Part shown: positions 51,133-61,620 of the stretch, one piece after another | Position numbering within the stretch: the first letter of the stretch is position 1 | Layout of the letters: every line of letters begins with the position of its first letter | Source of the DNA: Caulobacter sp. | Lineage (GTDB): Bacteria; Pseudomonadota; Alphaproteobacteria; Caulobacterales; Caulobacteraceae | Direction: 5' to 3' | Assembly: GCA_030678995.1 (NCBI GenBank) | Contig: JAUXTQ010000046.1 | Span: 21,254-85,253 of the forward strand | Length of the DNA: 64,000 bases | Program-made: the position numbers and the translations under genes | The notes under the pieces: model-generated | Database searches by the model: none | Told to the model about the DNA's origin: nothing | What the model saw: the letters and a program-made list of their open reading frames with translations, nothing else

Positions 51133-51527
51133 CGACCGAGGCCGAGCCAAGATGGATCACCAAGCTCGGCGTCATCGTTCTCCACGACATGTCCATCGCA
51201 ACGGACGGCGGCGCACCGGGGATACGTGACGAGGGGCTGCTGGAGTCAGCCCTGGATCGCCCGAAGAACAGATTCTACTATGAAGGGGTGACCGATCTGC
51301 CCGCGCTGGCGGCGACCTATGCCGTTGGTTTGGCGAAAAACCTTGCCTTTGCTGACGGAAACAAACGCGCCGCCCTCATCGCGGCGGGGCTGTTTCTGGA
51401 GAAGAACGGCCTCTCTTTGACAGCGACCCAGGCGGACGCGGCACTGACCATGCTCGCCGTCGCCGCAGGCGAGATAGAAATCGACCTACTCGCTGACTGG
51501 ATCCGCCGCAGCGTTCAGCCAACCTAG
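51129..51527 (+). CDS. Doc-family toxin lacking the Fic-motif histidine
   Basis: A 132-residue Doc-like Fic protein: [20 protein letters not shown] at the N-terminus, [20 protein letters not shown], and the Fic motif as [16 protein letters not shown]. Doc proteins read H-x-F-x-D-G-N-K-R here; this one has Leu in place of the His, the residue needed for kinase activity toward EF-Tu in P1 Doc. The rest of the fold appears intact. It is therefore probably inactive or altered. Its stop overlaps the ispH stop region convergently. Confidence 0.88.
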   Translation: MTTEAEPRWITKLGVIVLHDMSIATDGGAPGIRDEGLLESALDRPKNRFYYEGVTDLPALAATYAVGLAKNLAFADGNKRAALIAAGLFLEKNGLSLTATQADAALTMLAVAAGEIEIDLLADWIRRSVQPT

Positions 51528-52483
51528 CTCGTCAGCACCCGCGGCAGTTTGAAGGTCACCGTTTCGCGGGTCGGGGCGACCTCTTCAATGGTCAGGTCGT
51601 AGCGGGTCGCCAGCCTGTCGATCACGCCCTGGACCAGCAGCTCGGGAGCCGAGGCGCCGGCGGTGACGCCCACGACCTTCGCGCCCTCCAGCCAGGCCCA
51701 GTCGAGACCCGAGGCGTCGTCCAGCAGCCGGGCGTTGTCGGCGCCGCCCCGCAGCCCGACCTCGACCAGCCGCACGGAGTTGGACGAGTTGCGCGACCCC
51801 ACCACCAGCAGCAGGTCGCAGGCCTGCGCCAGGTGTTTCACCGCCTCCTGGCGATTGGTGGTGGCGTAGCAGATGTCGTCCTTGTGTGGGGCCGAGATGC
51901 CCGGAAAACGCCGCTGCAGCACCGCGACAATCTCGGCGGTGTCGTCTACCGAAAGAGTCGTCTGGGTGACAAAGGCCACGTTGGCGGGATCGACCGGCTG
52001 GAACACTTCCGCGTCGGCGGCGTGCTCGATCAGCCGCACCGCCCCTTCGGGCAACTGGCCCATGGTGCCGACCACCTCGGGGTGACCCTCGTGGCCGATC
52101 AGCACGATCTCCCGGCCGGCGTCGAAGTGCCGCTGGGCCTCCACATGCACCTTGGAGACCAGCGGGCAGGTGGCGTCGAGGAACAGCATCCGCCGCGCCC
52201 TGGCCTCCGCCGGAACCGACTTCGGGACCCCGTGGGCGGAGAAGACCACCGGCCGGTCGACGGGCGCTTCGTCCAGCTCCTCGACGAACACGGCGCCCAG
52301 CGCCCTGAGCCGGTCCACCACATGCTTGTTGTGAACGATCTCGTGCCGGACATAGACCGGCGCGCCGTATTTCTCGATGGCCCGCTCGACGATCTGGATG
52401 GCCCGGTCGACCCCGGCGCAAAAGCCCCGCGGACTGGCCAACAGGACCTTCAGGGGCGGCTTGTTCGGGGCGGCGTCATCCAT
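51524..52483 (-). CDS. ispH: 4-hydroxy-3-methylbut-2-enyl diphosphate reductase
   Basis: A 319-residue IspH. The three Fe-S ligand cysteines are in [10 protein letters not shown] (Cys22), DATCPLVSK and [13 protein letters not shown]; substrate residues in [22 protein letters not shown] and [10 protein letters not shown] are present. Catalyses the last step of the MEP isoprenoid pathway. It precedes thrB-rnhA in the conserved order but is separated by the toxin-antitoxin pair on the opposite strand. Confidence 0.97.
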   Translation of the reverse strand: MDDAAPNKPPLKVLLASPRGFCAGVDRAIQIVERAIEKYGAPVYVRHEIVHNKHVVDRLRALGAVFVEELDEAPVDRPVVFSAHGVPKSVPAEARARRMLFLDATCPLVSKVHVEAQRHFDAGREIVLIGHEGHPEVVGTMGQLPEGAVRLIEHAADAEVFQPVDPANVAFVTQTTLSVDDTAEIVAVLQRRFPGISAPHKDDICYATTNRQEAVKHLAQACDLLLVVGSRNSSNSVRLVEVGLRGGADNARLLDDASGLDWAWLEGAKVVGVTAGASAPELLVQGVIDRLATRYDLTIEEVAPTRETVTFKLPRVLTS

Positions 52484-52619
52484 CGCCGCAACCTAGGGCC
52501 TGCGTTCCCTTCTCGCTAGGGATGAACCCGCGTTGCGAGGCCACGCATATGCCTTTATCAGACTGCATCAGCTCTTCGGCCGGCCCGCCCGCGCCGGTCC
52601 CCTTGTTTCCGGACGTGAC

Positions 52620-53321
52620 ATGCGCCGCTCTTTGAATATCGGACTTATTGCCCTGTTCGCCGCCAGCTCGCTGGCCGCCGCGAGCCCCGCCATGGCCCAG
52701 GGCCGACCCAGCGGCGGCGACGCTGATCGGCGCGCGGAGGAGGAGGCCGCGAAGAAGAAGAAGCGCGACCAGGAGTGGAACCAGCCCACCGCCCCGCTGC
52801 CGCAGCTGCGCAACGCCGGCCCCTGCCCCTATGTGAAGGTGCTCTACGACGCGGGCCGCTTCATCGAGTTCAAGGACGGCAAGGAAAGCGCCGCGACCGT
52901 CGGCTGGACCGGCGAGATCCAGGGCGTGTCGGCCGGATGCGAATACAAGGACGCCGAGCCGATCAAGGTGCAGGTCGAGTTGCTGTTCGCCATGGGCCGC
53001 GGCCCGGCCGCCCTCGGCCAGGGCAAGACCTACCGCTACTGGGTCGCCGTGACCTCACGCAACCAGTCGGTCATCGCCAAGGAATACTTCGACCTGCCGG
53101 TGACCTTCGCCGCGGGCGAGGACCGCGTGTTCGTGCGCGACACCATCGCCAACATCACCATCCCGCGCGCGACCCTGGACACCAGCGGCGCCAACTTCGA
53201 GGTCCTGATCGGCTTCGACGTGACCCCGCAGATGGCGGCCTTCAACCGTGACGGCAAGCGCTTCCGGGTCAACGCCGGGGCTGCCCCGACGGCCCCCGCC
53301 GGGGCGCCCACCACCCCATGA
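52620..53321 (+). CDS. Secreted protein of unknown function, upstream of argS
   Basis: A 233-residue protein with a Sec signal peptide ([21 protein letters not shown]), a charged linker ([19 protein letters not shown]) and a beta-rich domain with [16 protein letters not shown] and AGCEYKD (two Cys). The family occurs next to argS in Caulobacterales by my recollection, and the 4-nt overlap with argS fits co-translation. Function is unknown. Start ATG 52620. Confidence 0.82.
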   Translation: MRRSLNIGLIALFAASSLAAASPAMAQGRPSGGDADRRAEEEAAKKKKRDQEWNQPTAPLPQLRNAGPCPYVKVLYDAGRFIEFKDGKESAATVGWTGEIQGVSAGCEYKDAEPIKVQVELLFAMGRGPAALGQGKTYRYWVAVTSRNQSVIAKEYFDLPVTFAAGEDRVFVRDTIANITIPRATLDTSGANFEVLIGFDVTPQMAAFNRDGKRFRVNAGAAPTAPAGAPTTP

Positions 53322-55159
53322 GCGACCTGAAGCGGTCCCTCGGTGAAGCGGTCGCGGCCGCCTTCGCCGCCCAGGGACTTCCTGCTGAACTGGGCCGGGT
53401 GACCGCATCCGATCGCCCGGATCTGGCCGATTTCCAGTGCAACGGCGCCCTCCCCGCGGCCAAGGTCGCGGGCAAGCCCCCGCGCGAGATCGCCGCCGCG
53501 GTTGTCGAGGCGCTGACCGGCCATGCCCTGCTGCAGTCGGTGGAGATCGCCGGCCTGGGGTTCATCAATCTACGGGTCAGCGCCAAAGCGCTGTCCGACC
53601 GCGCCCGGGAGATCGCCGCCGATCCCCGGATGGGCGCCGGCGAGGTCGCCGACCTGCGCCGCATCATGGTCGACTACGGCGGCCCCAACGTGGCCAAGCC
53701 GATGCATGTGGGGCACCTGCGCGCCTCGATCATTGGCGAGTCCGTCAAGCGCATCTACCGCTTCCGCGGCGACGATGTGCTGGGCGACGCACACTTTGGC
53801 GACTGGGGCTTCCAGATGGGGCTGCTGATCGTCGCCGTCTGCGACGAGGACCCCTTCGTCCGCGCCCTGATGGAGCGGCTGGGCGACACCCCCCGCGATG
53901 TCAGCGCGGCCGACGAGAAGCAGGTCATGGACGCCCTGTCCGACCACGTCGACCTGCCCATGCTCGACCGGCTGTATCCGGAGGCGGCGGGCCGGGCCAA
54001 AACCGACACCGACTACCGCGACCGCGCCCGCCGGGCGACCGCCGAGCTGCAGGGCGGCCGCTTCAGCTACCGCCTGCTGTGGAAGCATTTTGTCAAGGTC
54101 AGCCGGGTGGCGCTGGAGCGCGAGTTCCACGCCCTGGGCATCGACTTCGACCTGTGGAAGGGCGAGAGCGACGTCGACGCCCTGATCGAGCCGATGGTTC
54201 GGGAACTGGACGCCAAGGGCCTGCTGGCCGACGACCAGGGCGCGCGGGTGATCCATCTCGCCCGCCCTGGCGAGACCAAGAAGAAGAAGGCTCCTGACGG
54301 GACCGTCTACGAGGCGCCGAGCCCCGACCCCCTGCTGGTGGTCTCCTCGGAAGGCTCGGCGATGTACGGCACCACCGACCTGGCCACAGTGCTGGACCGG
54401 CGTCGGTCGTTCGATCCGCACCTGATCCTCTACTGCGTGGACCAGCGCCAGGCCGACCATTTCGAGCAGGTGTTCCGCGCCAGCTACCTGGCCGGCTATG
54501 CCGAGCCCGGCGCGCTGGAGCATATCGGCTTTGGCACCATGAACGGCCCAGACGGCAAGCCGTTCAAGACCCGCGAGGGCGGGGTGCTCAAACTGCACGA
54601 CCTGATCGAGATGACCCGCGCCAAGGCCCGCGAGCGGCTGACCGAGGCGGGCCTCGGCGGCGAGCTGGACCCGGCCGAGTTCGAGGACACGGCGCACAAG
54701 GTTGCCGTGGCGGCCCTGAAGTTCGCCGACCTCTGCAACTACCGCGGCACCAGCTACATCTTCGACCTCGACCGTTTCTCCAGCTTCGAGGGCAAGACGG
54801 GTCCCTATCTGCTGTACCAGGCGGTGCGCATCAAATCCCTGCTGCGGCGCGCCGAGAGCGAGCGCCTCGAACCAGGGCGGATCACCATCGCCGAGCCCGC
54901 CGAGCGTGAGCTGGCCATGTTGCTGGACGCCTTCGATACGGCCATGGTCGAGGCCTACGACAAGAAGGCCCCCAACTTCGTCGCCGAACACGCCTTCAAG
55001 CTGGCCCAGAGCTTCTCGCGCTTCTACGCGGCCTGCCCGATCCTGCAGGCCGGCGACGACGCCAAGGCCGCCTCGCGCCTGGCGCTGGCGGTGACGACGC
55101 TCAAGCAGCTGGAACTGGCGCTGGACCTGCTGGGCATCGAGACGCCGGAGCGGATGTAA
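53318..55159 (+). CDS. argS: Arginyl-tRNA synthetase
   Basis: A 613-residue class I synthetase: Arg-specific N-terminal add-1 domain (about 1-105), HIGH-equivalent [23 protein letters not shown], the KMSKS region degenerate as FKTREGG (normal for many ArgS), and the DALR anticodon-binding domain at the C-terminus (FARFY-like [12 protein letters not shown]). Charges tRNA-Arg. Confidence 0.97.
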   Translation: MSDLKRSLGEAVAAAFAAQGLPAELGRVTASDRPDLADFQCNGALPAAKVAGKPPREIAAAVVEALTGHALLQSVEIAGLGFINLRVSAKALSDRAREIAADPRMGAGEVADLRRIMVDYGGPNVAKPMHVGHLRASIIGESVKRIYRFRGDDVLGDAHFGDWGFQMGLLIVAVCDEDPFVRALMERLGDTPRDVSAADEKQVMDALSDHVDLPMLDRLYPEAAGRAKTDTDYRDRARRATAELQGGRFSYRLLWKHFVKVSRVALEREFHALGIDFDLWKGESDVDALIEPMVRELDAKGLLADDQGARVIHLARPGETKKKKAPDGTVYEAPSPDPLLVVSSEGSAMYGTTDLATVLDRRRSFDPHLILYCVDQRQADHFEQVFRASYLAGYAEPGALEHIGFGTMNGPDGKPFKTREGGVLKLHDLIEMTRAKARERLTEAGLGGELDPAEFEDTAHKVAVAALKFADLCNYRGTSYIFDLDRFSSFEGKTGPYLLYQAVRIKSLLRRAESERLEPGRITIAEPAERELAMLLDAFDTAMVEAYDKKAPNFVAEHAFKLAQSFSRFYAACPILQAGDDAKAASRLALAVTTLKQLELALDLLGIETPERM

Positions 55160-55200
55160 GTCCGCTTCCCGTTTTGGTCGTGAGAGCGCATTATCTGCGC

Positions 55201-55425
55201 ATGACCGAACACTTTCACGTTCAGGCTCGGTGGGATCCAGAGGCGAATGTCTGGATTTCGTCGAGCAACATTCCGGGGCTCGTCGTGGAAGCCGATACGC
55301 TCGCCGAGTTCATAGAGCTCGTCGAGGCCCTGGCCCCGGAGATGCTCGCCGACAATCTCGGGATCAAAGGTCCGGTCCCCGTCGAGGTGCGTGCGAATCG
55401 CACCCTTGAATTGATGGTCGCATAG
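55201..55425 (+). CDS. DUF1902-type protein, probable antitoxin
   Basis: A 74-residue protein (MTEHFHVQARWDPEANVWIS, SNIPGLVVEADTLAEFIELV) with the HicB-like partial RNase H fold of the DUF1902 family. It lies 39 bp before a HicA toxin gene and would be its antitoxin. A longer start at 55174 exists but lacks a ribosome binding site. Confidence 0.82.
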   Translation: MTEHFHVQARWDPEANVWISSSNIPGLVVEADTLAEFIELVEALAPEMLADNLGIKGPVPVEVRANRTLELMVA

Positions 55426-55464
55426 CGCGCCAAGTATCATTCAGTGCGCTATGGTTGATCAATC

Positions 55465-55659
55465 ATGCCGCACGACTTCTACCCCGACATTGTCCGAGTC
55501 CTGGCGGAAGCTGGCTGGGAACGCGTTCCCGGCGGCAAGGGAAGTCACGAGAAATGGCGCGAGGTTGGGGGCGACCGGACTGTGCTCGTCGCGCGAACGA
55601 AGAGCCGCCACACGGCCAATGAAGTCCTGAAACAAGCAGGGCTGCCCAAGGGTTTTTGA
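55465..55659 (+). CDS. hicA: HicA-type mRNA interferase toxin
   Basis: A 64-residue double-stranded-RNA-binding-like toxin with GKGSHEKWREV containing the catalytic His and the C-terminal HTANEVLKQAGL helix typical of HicA. It would cleave mRNA when unbound by the preceding antitoxin. The pair lies between argS and the glycine riboswitch. Confidence 0.88.
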   Translation: MPHDFYPDIVRVLAEAGWERVPGGKGSHEKWREVGGDRTVLVARTKSRHTANEVLKQAGLPKGF

Positions 55660-55702
55660 TCCCGCATTGACTCCCCGCCCCCCGTCCCGCACTTAACCTC
55701 CG

Positions 55703-55895
55703 TCTCGCGGGAGACATCGGGATTCGTCCCGAGGCCGAAGGCGCAACCGCCCCGGAAACGCTCAGGCAAACGGACCGCGCGACATCGAAACGCTGGAAAG
55801 GCCGCATCCGTGGCCGCCGAAGGAGCAAGGGCCGGACCTCCTTTCTTGAAGGGGGCGTCCCGAAATCTCTCAGGCTCCAAGACAGCGGGGGCGAG
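55703..55895 (+). promoter_or_regulatory. Tandem glycine riboswitch
   Basis: Two glycine aptamers in series upstream of gcvT. Aptamer 1 (about 55703-55797): GCGGGAGAC, GCCGAAGGCGCAACCGCC, GGAAACGCUCAGGCAAA, then CGCUGGAAAG. Aptamer 2 (about 55801-55895): GCCGCCGAAGGAGCAAGG and AAUCUCUCAGGCUCCAAGAC then AGCGGGGGC. It is expected to turn on the glycine cleavage operon when glycine is high. No convincing terminator separates it from the gcvT start, so control may be at translation. Confidence 0.95.
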
Positions 55896-55945
55896 TCGAC
55901 CGGTCATGGACCGGCCGAGACGCATCGACCCCGCCGGAGCCCAGC

Positions 55946-57058
55946 GTGCCTCAAGACGATCTGAAAAAGACCCCGCTCTATGACGCGCACGTCGCCGCCG
56001 GCGCGCGCATGGTTCCGTTCGCGGGCTACTCGATGCCCGTCCAGTACAGGGACGGCGTGCTCAAGGAGCACCTCTGGACCCGCGAGAGCGCGGGGCTGTT
56101 CGACGTGTCGCACATGGGCCAGGCCCGGCTGCGGGGCGTCTCGCCCCTGTCGGCCTTCGAGGACATCGTTCCGGGCGACTTCATCAGCCTGCCCGCCGGG
56201 CGGCAGAAGTATTCGGTGCTGCTGAACCGCAAGGGCGGGATCATCGACGACCTGATGGCCTCGCGGCCCGACGACGACGGCCTGTTCGTCATCGTCAACG
56301 GCGCCTGCAAGGACGGCGACTACGCCCTCATGGCCGACGAACTGGCGCCGCAGGTGACCATTGACCGCCTGGAGGACCGTGCGCTGCTGGCGCTGCAGGG
56401 GCCCAAGGCTGTCGAGGTGCTGAAGGCCCATATCCCCGAGTGCGCGGGCAAGGTGTTCATGGACAGCTGGGCGACGACCGGTTTCGGCGTCGACGTGTTG
56501 ATCTCCCGCTCAGGCTACACCGGCGAGGACGGCTACGAGATCTCCGTGCCGGCCGCCGCCGCGACACGCATCTGGAACACCCTGTTGGCCGACGAGCGGG
56601 TCCGGCCCATCGGCCTGGGCGCCCGCGACTCCCTGCGGCTCGAGGCCGGCCTGCCGCTCTATGGCCACGACGTTGACGAGACCGTCAGCCCGGTCGAAGC
56701 GGCCCTGACCTTCGCCGTGTCGAAGAAGCGCCGTGAGGCCCAGGACTTCCCCGGCGCCGCCCGCATCGTCAAGGAACTGGCCGAGGGTCCGAGCCGCGTT
56801 CGCGTCGGCCTGAGGGTGCTCAGCGGCCCGCCGGCTCGCGAGGGCGCGGAGATCGCCGACCCGAACGGCAAGGTCGTCGGCGTGGTCACCAGCGGCGGCT
56901 TCGCCCCTTCGCTGGGCTGTCCCATCGCCATGGGTTTCGTCCCGCCGGCCCTGTCGGCGGTCGGCACGAAACTGAACGTCATCGTCCGGGGCCGGGCGGG
57001 GGCCGCCGAGGTCGTCGCCATGCCCTTCGTCCCCAACCGCTACGTCCGCAAAGTCTGA
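55946..57058 (+). CDS. gcvT: Glycine cleavage system T protein (aminomethyltransferase)
   Basis: A 370-residue GcvT with GTG start at 55946 and GGAG 8 nt before it. [13 protein letters not shown] at the N-terminus, [10 protein letters not shown], the folate-site Asp region in [21 protein letters not shown], and the C-domain [15 protein letters not shown]. Transfers the methylene unit from the H protein to tetrahydrofolate. First gene of the riboswitch-controlled operon. Confidence 0.95.
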   Translation: MPQDDLKKTPLYDAHVAAGARMVPFAGYSMPVQYRDGVLKEHLWTRESAGLFDVSHMGQARLRGVSPLSAFEDIVPGDFISLPAGRQKYSVLLNRKGGIIDDLMASRPDDDGLFVIVNGACKDGDYALMADELAPQVTIDRLEDRALLALQGPKAVEVLKAHIPECAGKVFMDSWATTGFGVDVLISRSGYTGEDGYEISVPAAAATRIWNTLLADERVRPIGLGARDSLRLEAGLPLYGHDVDETVSPVEAALTFAVSKKRREAQDFPGAARIVKELAEGPSRVRVGLRVLSGPPAREGAEIADPNGKVVGVVTSGGFAPSLGCPIAMGFVPPALSAVGTKLNVIVRGRAGAAEVVAMPFVPNRYVRKV

Positions 57059-57071
57059 AAAGGGTCCAGCC

Positions 57072-57437
57072 ATGCGTTTCACCAAGGATCATGAATGGGT
57101 CGAGCTGGCGGGCGACATCGCCACCGTCGGCATCACCGCCTACGCCGCCGAACAGCTGGGCGACGTGGTGTTCGTCGAGGTCCCCGACGTCGGCAAGACC
57201 CTGACCCAGGGCGACGGCATGGCCGTGGTCGAAAGCGTCAAGGCCGCCTCCGACGTCTACGCTCCGGTGTCGGGCGAGGTGGTCGAGGCCAACGCCGCCC
57301 TCGGCGACGCCCCCGAGACCGTCAACGCCGCGCCCGAAGCCGGCGGCTGGTTCGCGAAGATCAAGGTCAGCGACCCTTCGCAGGTCGAGGCGCTGATGGA
57401 TCGCGCGGCCTACGAAGCGTTCCTGAGCACCCTGTAG
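57072..57437 (+). CDS. gcvH: Glycine cleavage system H protein
   Basis: A 121-residue lipoyl carrier: [20 protein letters not shown], and the lipoylated Lys in [20 protein letters not shown]. Carries the aminomethyl group between P and T proteins. 13 bp after gcvT. Confidence 0.97.
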   Translation: MRFTKDHEWVELAGDIATVGITAYAAEQLGDVVFVEVPDVGKTLTQGDGMAVVESVKAASDVYAPVSGEVVEANAALGDAPETVNAAPEAGGWFAKIKVSDPSQVEALMDRAAYEAFLSTL

Positions 57438-57439
57438 AA

Positions 57440-57591
57440 CCCCTCCCCCTCGATGGGGGAGGGGCAGGGGTGGAGGTGTGGCCGCTGAATCTGGGCGAAA
57501 GGCGCATTTGGCGCCGAGCCCGTTGAGCCCCACCCGAACCACCCAGCCCCCACCTCCATCCCCGACCCTTCCCCCATCGAGGGGGAAGGGA
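57440..57591. repeat. Large inverted repeat inside the gcv operon
   Basis: Arms around 57440-57478 (CCCCTCCCCCTCGATGGGGG and GTGGAGGTG) and 57550-57591 (CCACCTCC and CCCCCATCGAGGGGG). Each arm also forms a hairpin. It lies between gcvH and gcvPA within the 175-bp gap and could lower or process the downstream transcript. Confidence 0.8.
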
Positions 57592-57612
57592 GATGAAAGT
57601 GGAAGCCGCCGA

Positions 57613-58956
57613 ATGCGCTACCTCCCCCTGACCCCCGACGACCGCGTCCAGATGCTGGGCGATATCGGGGTGGACTCCATCGACGCTCTTTTCGTCGACG
57701 TGCCCGCCAGCGCCCGCCGCGAGGGCTTCGTCGATCTGCCGCATTTCGCCGGCGAGCTGGAGGTCGAGCGGGAGCTGGCCGCCCTGGCGGCGACCAACGT
57801 GGCGGCCGGGTCGGTCCCCTTCTTCTGCGGCGCGGGGGCCTATCGCCATCATGTGCCGGCCAGCGTCGATCACCTGATCCAGCGGTCGGAGTTCCTGACC
57901 AGCTACACGCCCTACCAGCCCGAGATCGCCCAGGGCACGCTGCAGGTGCTGTTCGAGTTCCAGACCCAAGTCGCGGCCCTGATGGGCATGGAGGTGGCCA
58001 ACGCCTCCCTCTATGACGGCTCCACCGCCTGCGCCGAGGCGGTGATGATGACCAAGCGGGTCACCCGGCGGAACCGGGCCGTGCTGTCGGGCGGGGTGCA
58101 TCCGCACTACGTCCGCACGACCCAGACCCTGGCCCATGCCGAGGGCATGGAGGTGGTTGCCCTGGCCGCCGCCGTCGACGCCGAGGACGCGGTGATCGCC
58201 GCCATCGACGCCGGGACCGCCTGCGTCGTGGTCCAGACCCCCAACGTGTTCGGCACGGCCACCGACGTGACCAGGATCGCCGAGGCCGCCCACGCCGCCG
58301 GCGCCCTGTTGATCGCGGTGACCACCGAGGCGGTCTCATACGGCCTGCTCAAGTCGCCCGGCGAGATGGGCGCCGACATCGCCGTGGCCGAGGGCCAGTC
58401 GATCGGCAACGCCCTGAACTTCGGCGGGCCCTACGTCGGCCTTTTCGCCTGCCGCGAAAGGCTGATCCGCCAGGCGCCGGGCCGCCTCTGCGGCGAGACC
58501 GTCGACGCCGACGGCCGGCGCGGCTTCGTCCTGACGCTATCGACCCGCGAGCAGCACATCCGCCGCGACAAGGCGACGAGCAACATCTGCACCAACAGCG
58601 GCCTCTGCGCCCTGGCCTTCTCGATCCACATGAGCCTGCTGGGCGAGGTCGGCCTGCGGAAGCTGGCGGCGCTGAACCATCAGCAGGCCCGCGCGCTGAA
58701 GACCGCGCTGGAGGGGGTGAAGGGGGTCGAGGTCCTGACCCCCCGCTTCTTCAACGAGTTCGCCGTGAAGCTCGGCAAACCGGCGGCCGCAGTCGTCGAA
58801 GCGCTGGCGGCAAAAGACGTGCTGGGCGGCGTGCCGTTCTCGCGGCTCGATCCCGACGCCGGCCTGGATGACGTCCTGCTGGTCGCCGCCACCGAAACCG
58901 TGACCGAAGGCGACATCGCCGCCTTCAAGACCGCCCTGACCGAGGTGATGGCATGA
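57613..58956 (+). CDS. gcvPA: Glycine dehydrogenase (decarboxylating) subunit 1
   Basis: A 447-residue GcvPA, the N-terminal half of split glycine decarboxylase: [74 protein letters not shown] 57613 is preceded by GGAAG. Stop overlaps gcvPB by 4 nt. Works with gcvPB as the PLP-dependent P protein. Confidence 0.96.
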   Translation: MRYLPLTPDDRVQMLGDIGVDSIDALFVDVPASARREGFVDLPHFAGELEVERELAALAATNVAAGSVPFFCGAGAYRHHVPASVDHLIQRSEFLTSYTPYQPEIAQGTLQVLFEFQTQVAALMGMEVANASLYDGSTACAEAVMMTKRVTRRNRAVLSGGVHPHYVRTTQTLAHAEGMEVVALAAAVDAEDAVIAAIDAGTACVVVQTPNVFGTATDVTRIAEAAHAAGALLIAVTTEAVSYGLLKSPGEMGADIAVAEGQSIGNALNFGGPYVGLFACRERLIRQAPGRLCGETVDADGRRGFVLTLSTREQHIRRDKATSNICTNSGLCALAFSIHMSLLGEVGLRKLAALNHQQARALKTALEGVKGVEVLTPRFFNEFAVKLGKPAAAVVEALAAKDVLGGVPFSRLDPDAGLDDVLLVAATETVTEGDIAAFKTALTEVMA

Positions 58957-60524
58957 GCTCGACGAATTCCGTGGGCCGCCCCACCGCGCCTGGCCAGACC
59001 AACGACTACGTCCACCCGACCCTGACCGGCGCCCGCGGGTTGTTGCAGGACGAGGCCCTGATCTTCGAGCTGGGCGGCTGGGACAAGACCGGGGTCGATA
59101 TCCCGGACGCCGACCGGCCGGCCGACGATCTGGACGGCCTGCTGCGCACCGATCCGATCGGCCTGCCGGGCCTCAGCGAGCCGGAGGCCGTGCGCCATTA
59201 CGTGCGGCTGAGCCAGAAGAACCACGCCATCGACCTGGCCCTCTATCCGCTGGGCAGCTGCACGATGAAGCACAACCCGCGCCTGAACGAGAAGATGGCG
59301 CGGCTGGACGGGTTCGCCGACATCCACCCGCTGCAGCCGGTCTCGACCGTGCAGGGGGCGCTGGCGCTGATCGACCGGCTGGCCCACTGGCTGAAGACCC
59401 TGACCGGCATGCCGGCCGTGGCCATGACTCCCAAGGCCGGGGCCCACGGCGAGCTGTGCGGCCTGCTGACCATCCGCGCGGCGCACGAGGCCAATGGCCA
59501 GGGCCACCGCAAGACCGTGCTGGTGCCCACCAGCGCCCACGGCACCAACCCGGCCACGGCGGCCTTCGTCGGCTACAGCGTAGTCGAGATCGCCCAGACC
59601 GAAGACGGCCGGGTGAACCTGGCCGACCTGGAGGCCAAGCTCGGCGATCATGTCGCGGCCATCATGGTCACCAACCCCAACACCTGCGGCCTGTTCGAGC
59701 GGGATGTGGTCGAGATCGCCCGCCTGACCCACGCGGTCGGGGCCTACTTCTACTGCGACGGCGCCAACTTCAACGCCATCGTCGGCCGGGTGCGGCCGGG
59801 CGACCTGGGCGTCGATGCCATGCACATCAACCTGCACAAGACCTTCTCCACGCCCCACGGCGGCGGCGGTCCGGGCGCGGGGCCGGTGGTGCTGAGCGCG
59901 GCGCTCGCGCCGTTCGCCCCGGCCCCCTGGGTGGTCAGCGGCGCGGACGGCTTCCGGCTGGTCGAGGACCAGACCGGCGCGGCCGCCGCGGCCTTCGGCC
60001 GGATGAGCGCCTTCCACGGCCAGATGGGCATGTTCGTGCGGGCCTACGCCTACATGCGAAGCCACGGCGCCGACGGCCTGCGCCAGGTGGCCGAGGACGC
60101 GGTGCTCAACGCCAACTACATCAAGGCCCGCCTCGGCGACGTGATGAGCCCGGCCTTCCCGGACGGCCCCTGCATGCACGAGGCCCTGTTCGACGACCAC
60201 TGGCTGGAGGGCACCGGCGTGACCACCCTGGACTTCGCCAAGGCGATGATCGACGAGGGCTTCCACCCGATGACCATGTATTTCCCGCTGGTCGTCCACG
60301 GGGCCATGCTGATCGAGCCGACGGAGACGGAGTCGAAACAGGAGCTGGACCGCTTCATCGGCGCCCTGCGCGCCATGGCCGGCGCCGCCAAAGCCGGCGA
60401 CGTCGACCGGTTCAAAGGCGCCCCGTTCCACGCCCCCCTGCGCCGGCTCGACGAGACCCTGGCCGCCCGCAAGCCGAAGTTGCGCTGGCGACCTGAGACA
60501 ATTCCGCCACTGGCGGCGCAATAG
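58953..60524 (+). CDS. gcvPB: Glycine dehydrogenase (decarboxylating) subunit 2
   Basis: A 523-residue GcvPB with the PLP-binding Lys296 in [18 protein letters not shown]. Other blocks: [44 protein letters not shown]. Decarboxylates glycine and loads the H-protein lipoamide. Last gene of the operon. Confidence 0.97.
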   Translation: MSSTNSVGRPTAPGQTNDYVHPTLTGARGLLQDEALIFELGGWDKTGVDIPDADRPADDLDGLLRTDPIGLPGLSEPEAVRHYVRLSQKNHAIDLALYPLGSCTMKHNPRLNEKMARLDGFADIHPLQPVSTVQGALALIDRLAHWLKTLTGMPAVAMTPKAGAHGELCGLLTIRAAHEANGQGHRKTVLVPTSAHGTNPATAAFVGYSVVEIAQTEDGRVNLADLEAKLGDHVAAIMVTNPNTCGLFERDVVEIARLTHAVGAYFYCDGANFNAIVGRVRPGDLGVDAMHINLHKTFSTPHGGGGPGAGPVVLSAALAPFAPAPWVVSGADGFRLVEDQTGAAAAAFGRMSAFHGQMGMFVRAYAYMRSHGADGLRQVAEDAVLNANYIKARLGDVMSPAFPDGPCMHEALFDDHWLEGTGVTTLDFAKAMIDEGFHPMTMYFPLVVHGAMLIEPTETESKQELDRFIGALRAMAGAAKAGDVDRFKGAPFHAPLRRLDETLAARKPKLRWRPETIPPLAAQ

Positions 60525-60661
60525 CCGTGCAGGACGCGTGAAGACTTTGTCATAACGGAACCGGGCGCCTTTACGCCTCGTTGTCGGCTGCACATATCCA
60601 ATAGTGCAGCGAGGCAGACCTCCGGGGACGCAGCGCTCTTCGCCCCGCGTTCACGTGAATC

Positions 60662-61057
60662 ATGTCCCTCGTCCTGACGATGCCCCGCGCCTTCACGCCT
60701 GCCGATGACGCTGCCCGCGAGCTGCTGTCGCGCGCGAGCCGCTGGCTGCTGTTCGGGCTGGGCGTGGCCATCGTCGCGGCGGGCGTGCTGATCGCGCCGC
60801 TACCGGGTCCCGGCGGCATTCCGGTGATCGTGGTCGGGCTGATGATCGCCCTGCGCAACAGCTTCTGGGCCAAGCGCCAGTTCATCCGCTTCCAGCGGGC
60901 CCACCCGAAAATGGTCTTCCCGATCCGCCGGCTGCTGCGCCGCGAGCCGGAGGTCATGCCGGTGTTCTGGCAGGGCGTCCTGCGCATGGAGCGGGTGGTG
61001 CTGCCGCGCAACCGCCGCTTCGTGAAGAAGGTCCGCAAGCACTTCCGCCGGCGGTAG
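60662..61057 (+). CDS. PGPGW-type transmembrane protein
   Basis: A 131-residue basic membrane protein. One long hydrophobic region (WLLFGLGVAIVAAGVLIAPL, then GIPVIVVGLMIALRN) contains PLPGPGG, the mark of the PGPGW/TIGR02611-like family; the C-terminus is very basic (NRRFVKKVRKHFRRR). Function unknown. The 137-bp gap before it has an AT-richer promoter-like stretch. Confidence 0.8.
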   Translation: MSLVLTMPRAFTPADDAARELLSRASRWLLFGLGVAIVAAGVLIAPLPGPGGIPVIVVGLMIALRNSFWAKRQFIRFQRAHPKMVFPIRRLLRREPEVMPVFWQGVLRMERVVLPRNRRFVKKVRKHFRRR

Positions 61058-61069
61058 GGCGGGGAGCTC

Positions 61070-61099
61070 GGGGACATGTACCGAAGGTACGTGTCCCCT
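61070..61099. repeat. GGGGACATGTACC palindrome
   Basis: GGGGACATGTACC-GAA-GGTACGTGTCCCC, arms with one mismatch, between the convergent ends of the PGPGW gene and atpF. Member of the GGGACA/TGTCCC group; may act as a bidirectional terminator stem. Confidence 0.85.
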
Positions 61100-61104
61100 G
61101 CGGG

Positions 61105-61620
61105 CTATTGCAGACGCGCGGCCATGCTCTTGATCGCTTCGTCGACCTGCGGGTCGGTCGTAGCCACCGCGATGCGGGCGGCGAGGATCTGTTCGGCGGC
61201 CTGGGCAGCCAGGTCGGCGGCCGCGGCCTTCACGTCGGCGGCGGCCTGGGCCTCGGCCGACGCGATCTTGCGCTCGGCCAGGGCCGCGCGGCGGGTGATC
61301 TGCTCTTCCAGCTTGGCCTTGGCCTCGACCGCCAGACGGGCGGCGTCCGCCTCGGCGGCCTTGAGCATCTCGGCGGCCTGACGCTCGGCGGCGTCACGCT
61401 GGGCGCGGATGTCGGCCAGCATGGCTTCGGCCTCGGCTCGCAGGCGGGCGGCTTCGTCGAGGTTGGCCTGGATGGTCGCCGCCTTGGCGTCGAGCATGCC
61501 GGCGACCATCTTGGGCGCGCCGGCCCGAATGACGACGGCGATGAACAGCAGCAGGCCGACGCCGACCCACAGTTCCGGGTTGGAGAAGTTCCAGAACTCG
61601 GCGCTGAAAAACGCGGGCAT
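61105..61620 (-). CDS. atpF: ATP synthase Fo subunit b
   Basis: A 171-residue subunit b: short periplasmic start [15 protein letters not shown], a membrane helix [13 protein letters not shown], then a long helical stalk rich in Ala/Glu/Arg. Forms the peripheral stalk with b'. Its start shares a base with the b' stop (TGATG). Confidence 0.95.
   Translation of the reverse strand: MPAFFSAEFWNFSNPELWVGVGLLLFIAVVIRAGAPKMVAGMLDAKAATIQANLDEAARLRAEAEAMLADIRAQRDAAERQAAEMLKAAEADAARLAVEAKAKLEEQITRRAALAERKIASAEAQAAADVKAAAADLAAQAAEQILAARIAVATTDPQVDEAIKSMAARLQ

Noticed and set aside
58680..60593. 637-codon minus-strand ORF opposite gcvPB
   Set aside because: His/Gln/Val/Gly-rich shadow of gcvPB, no ribosome binding site or domain.
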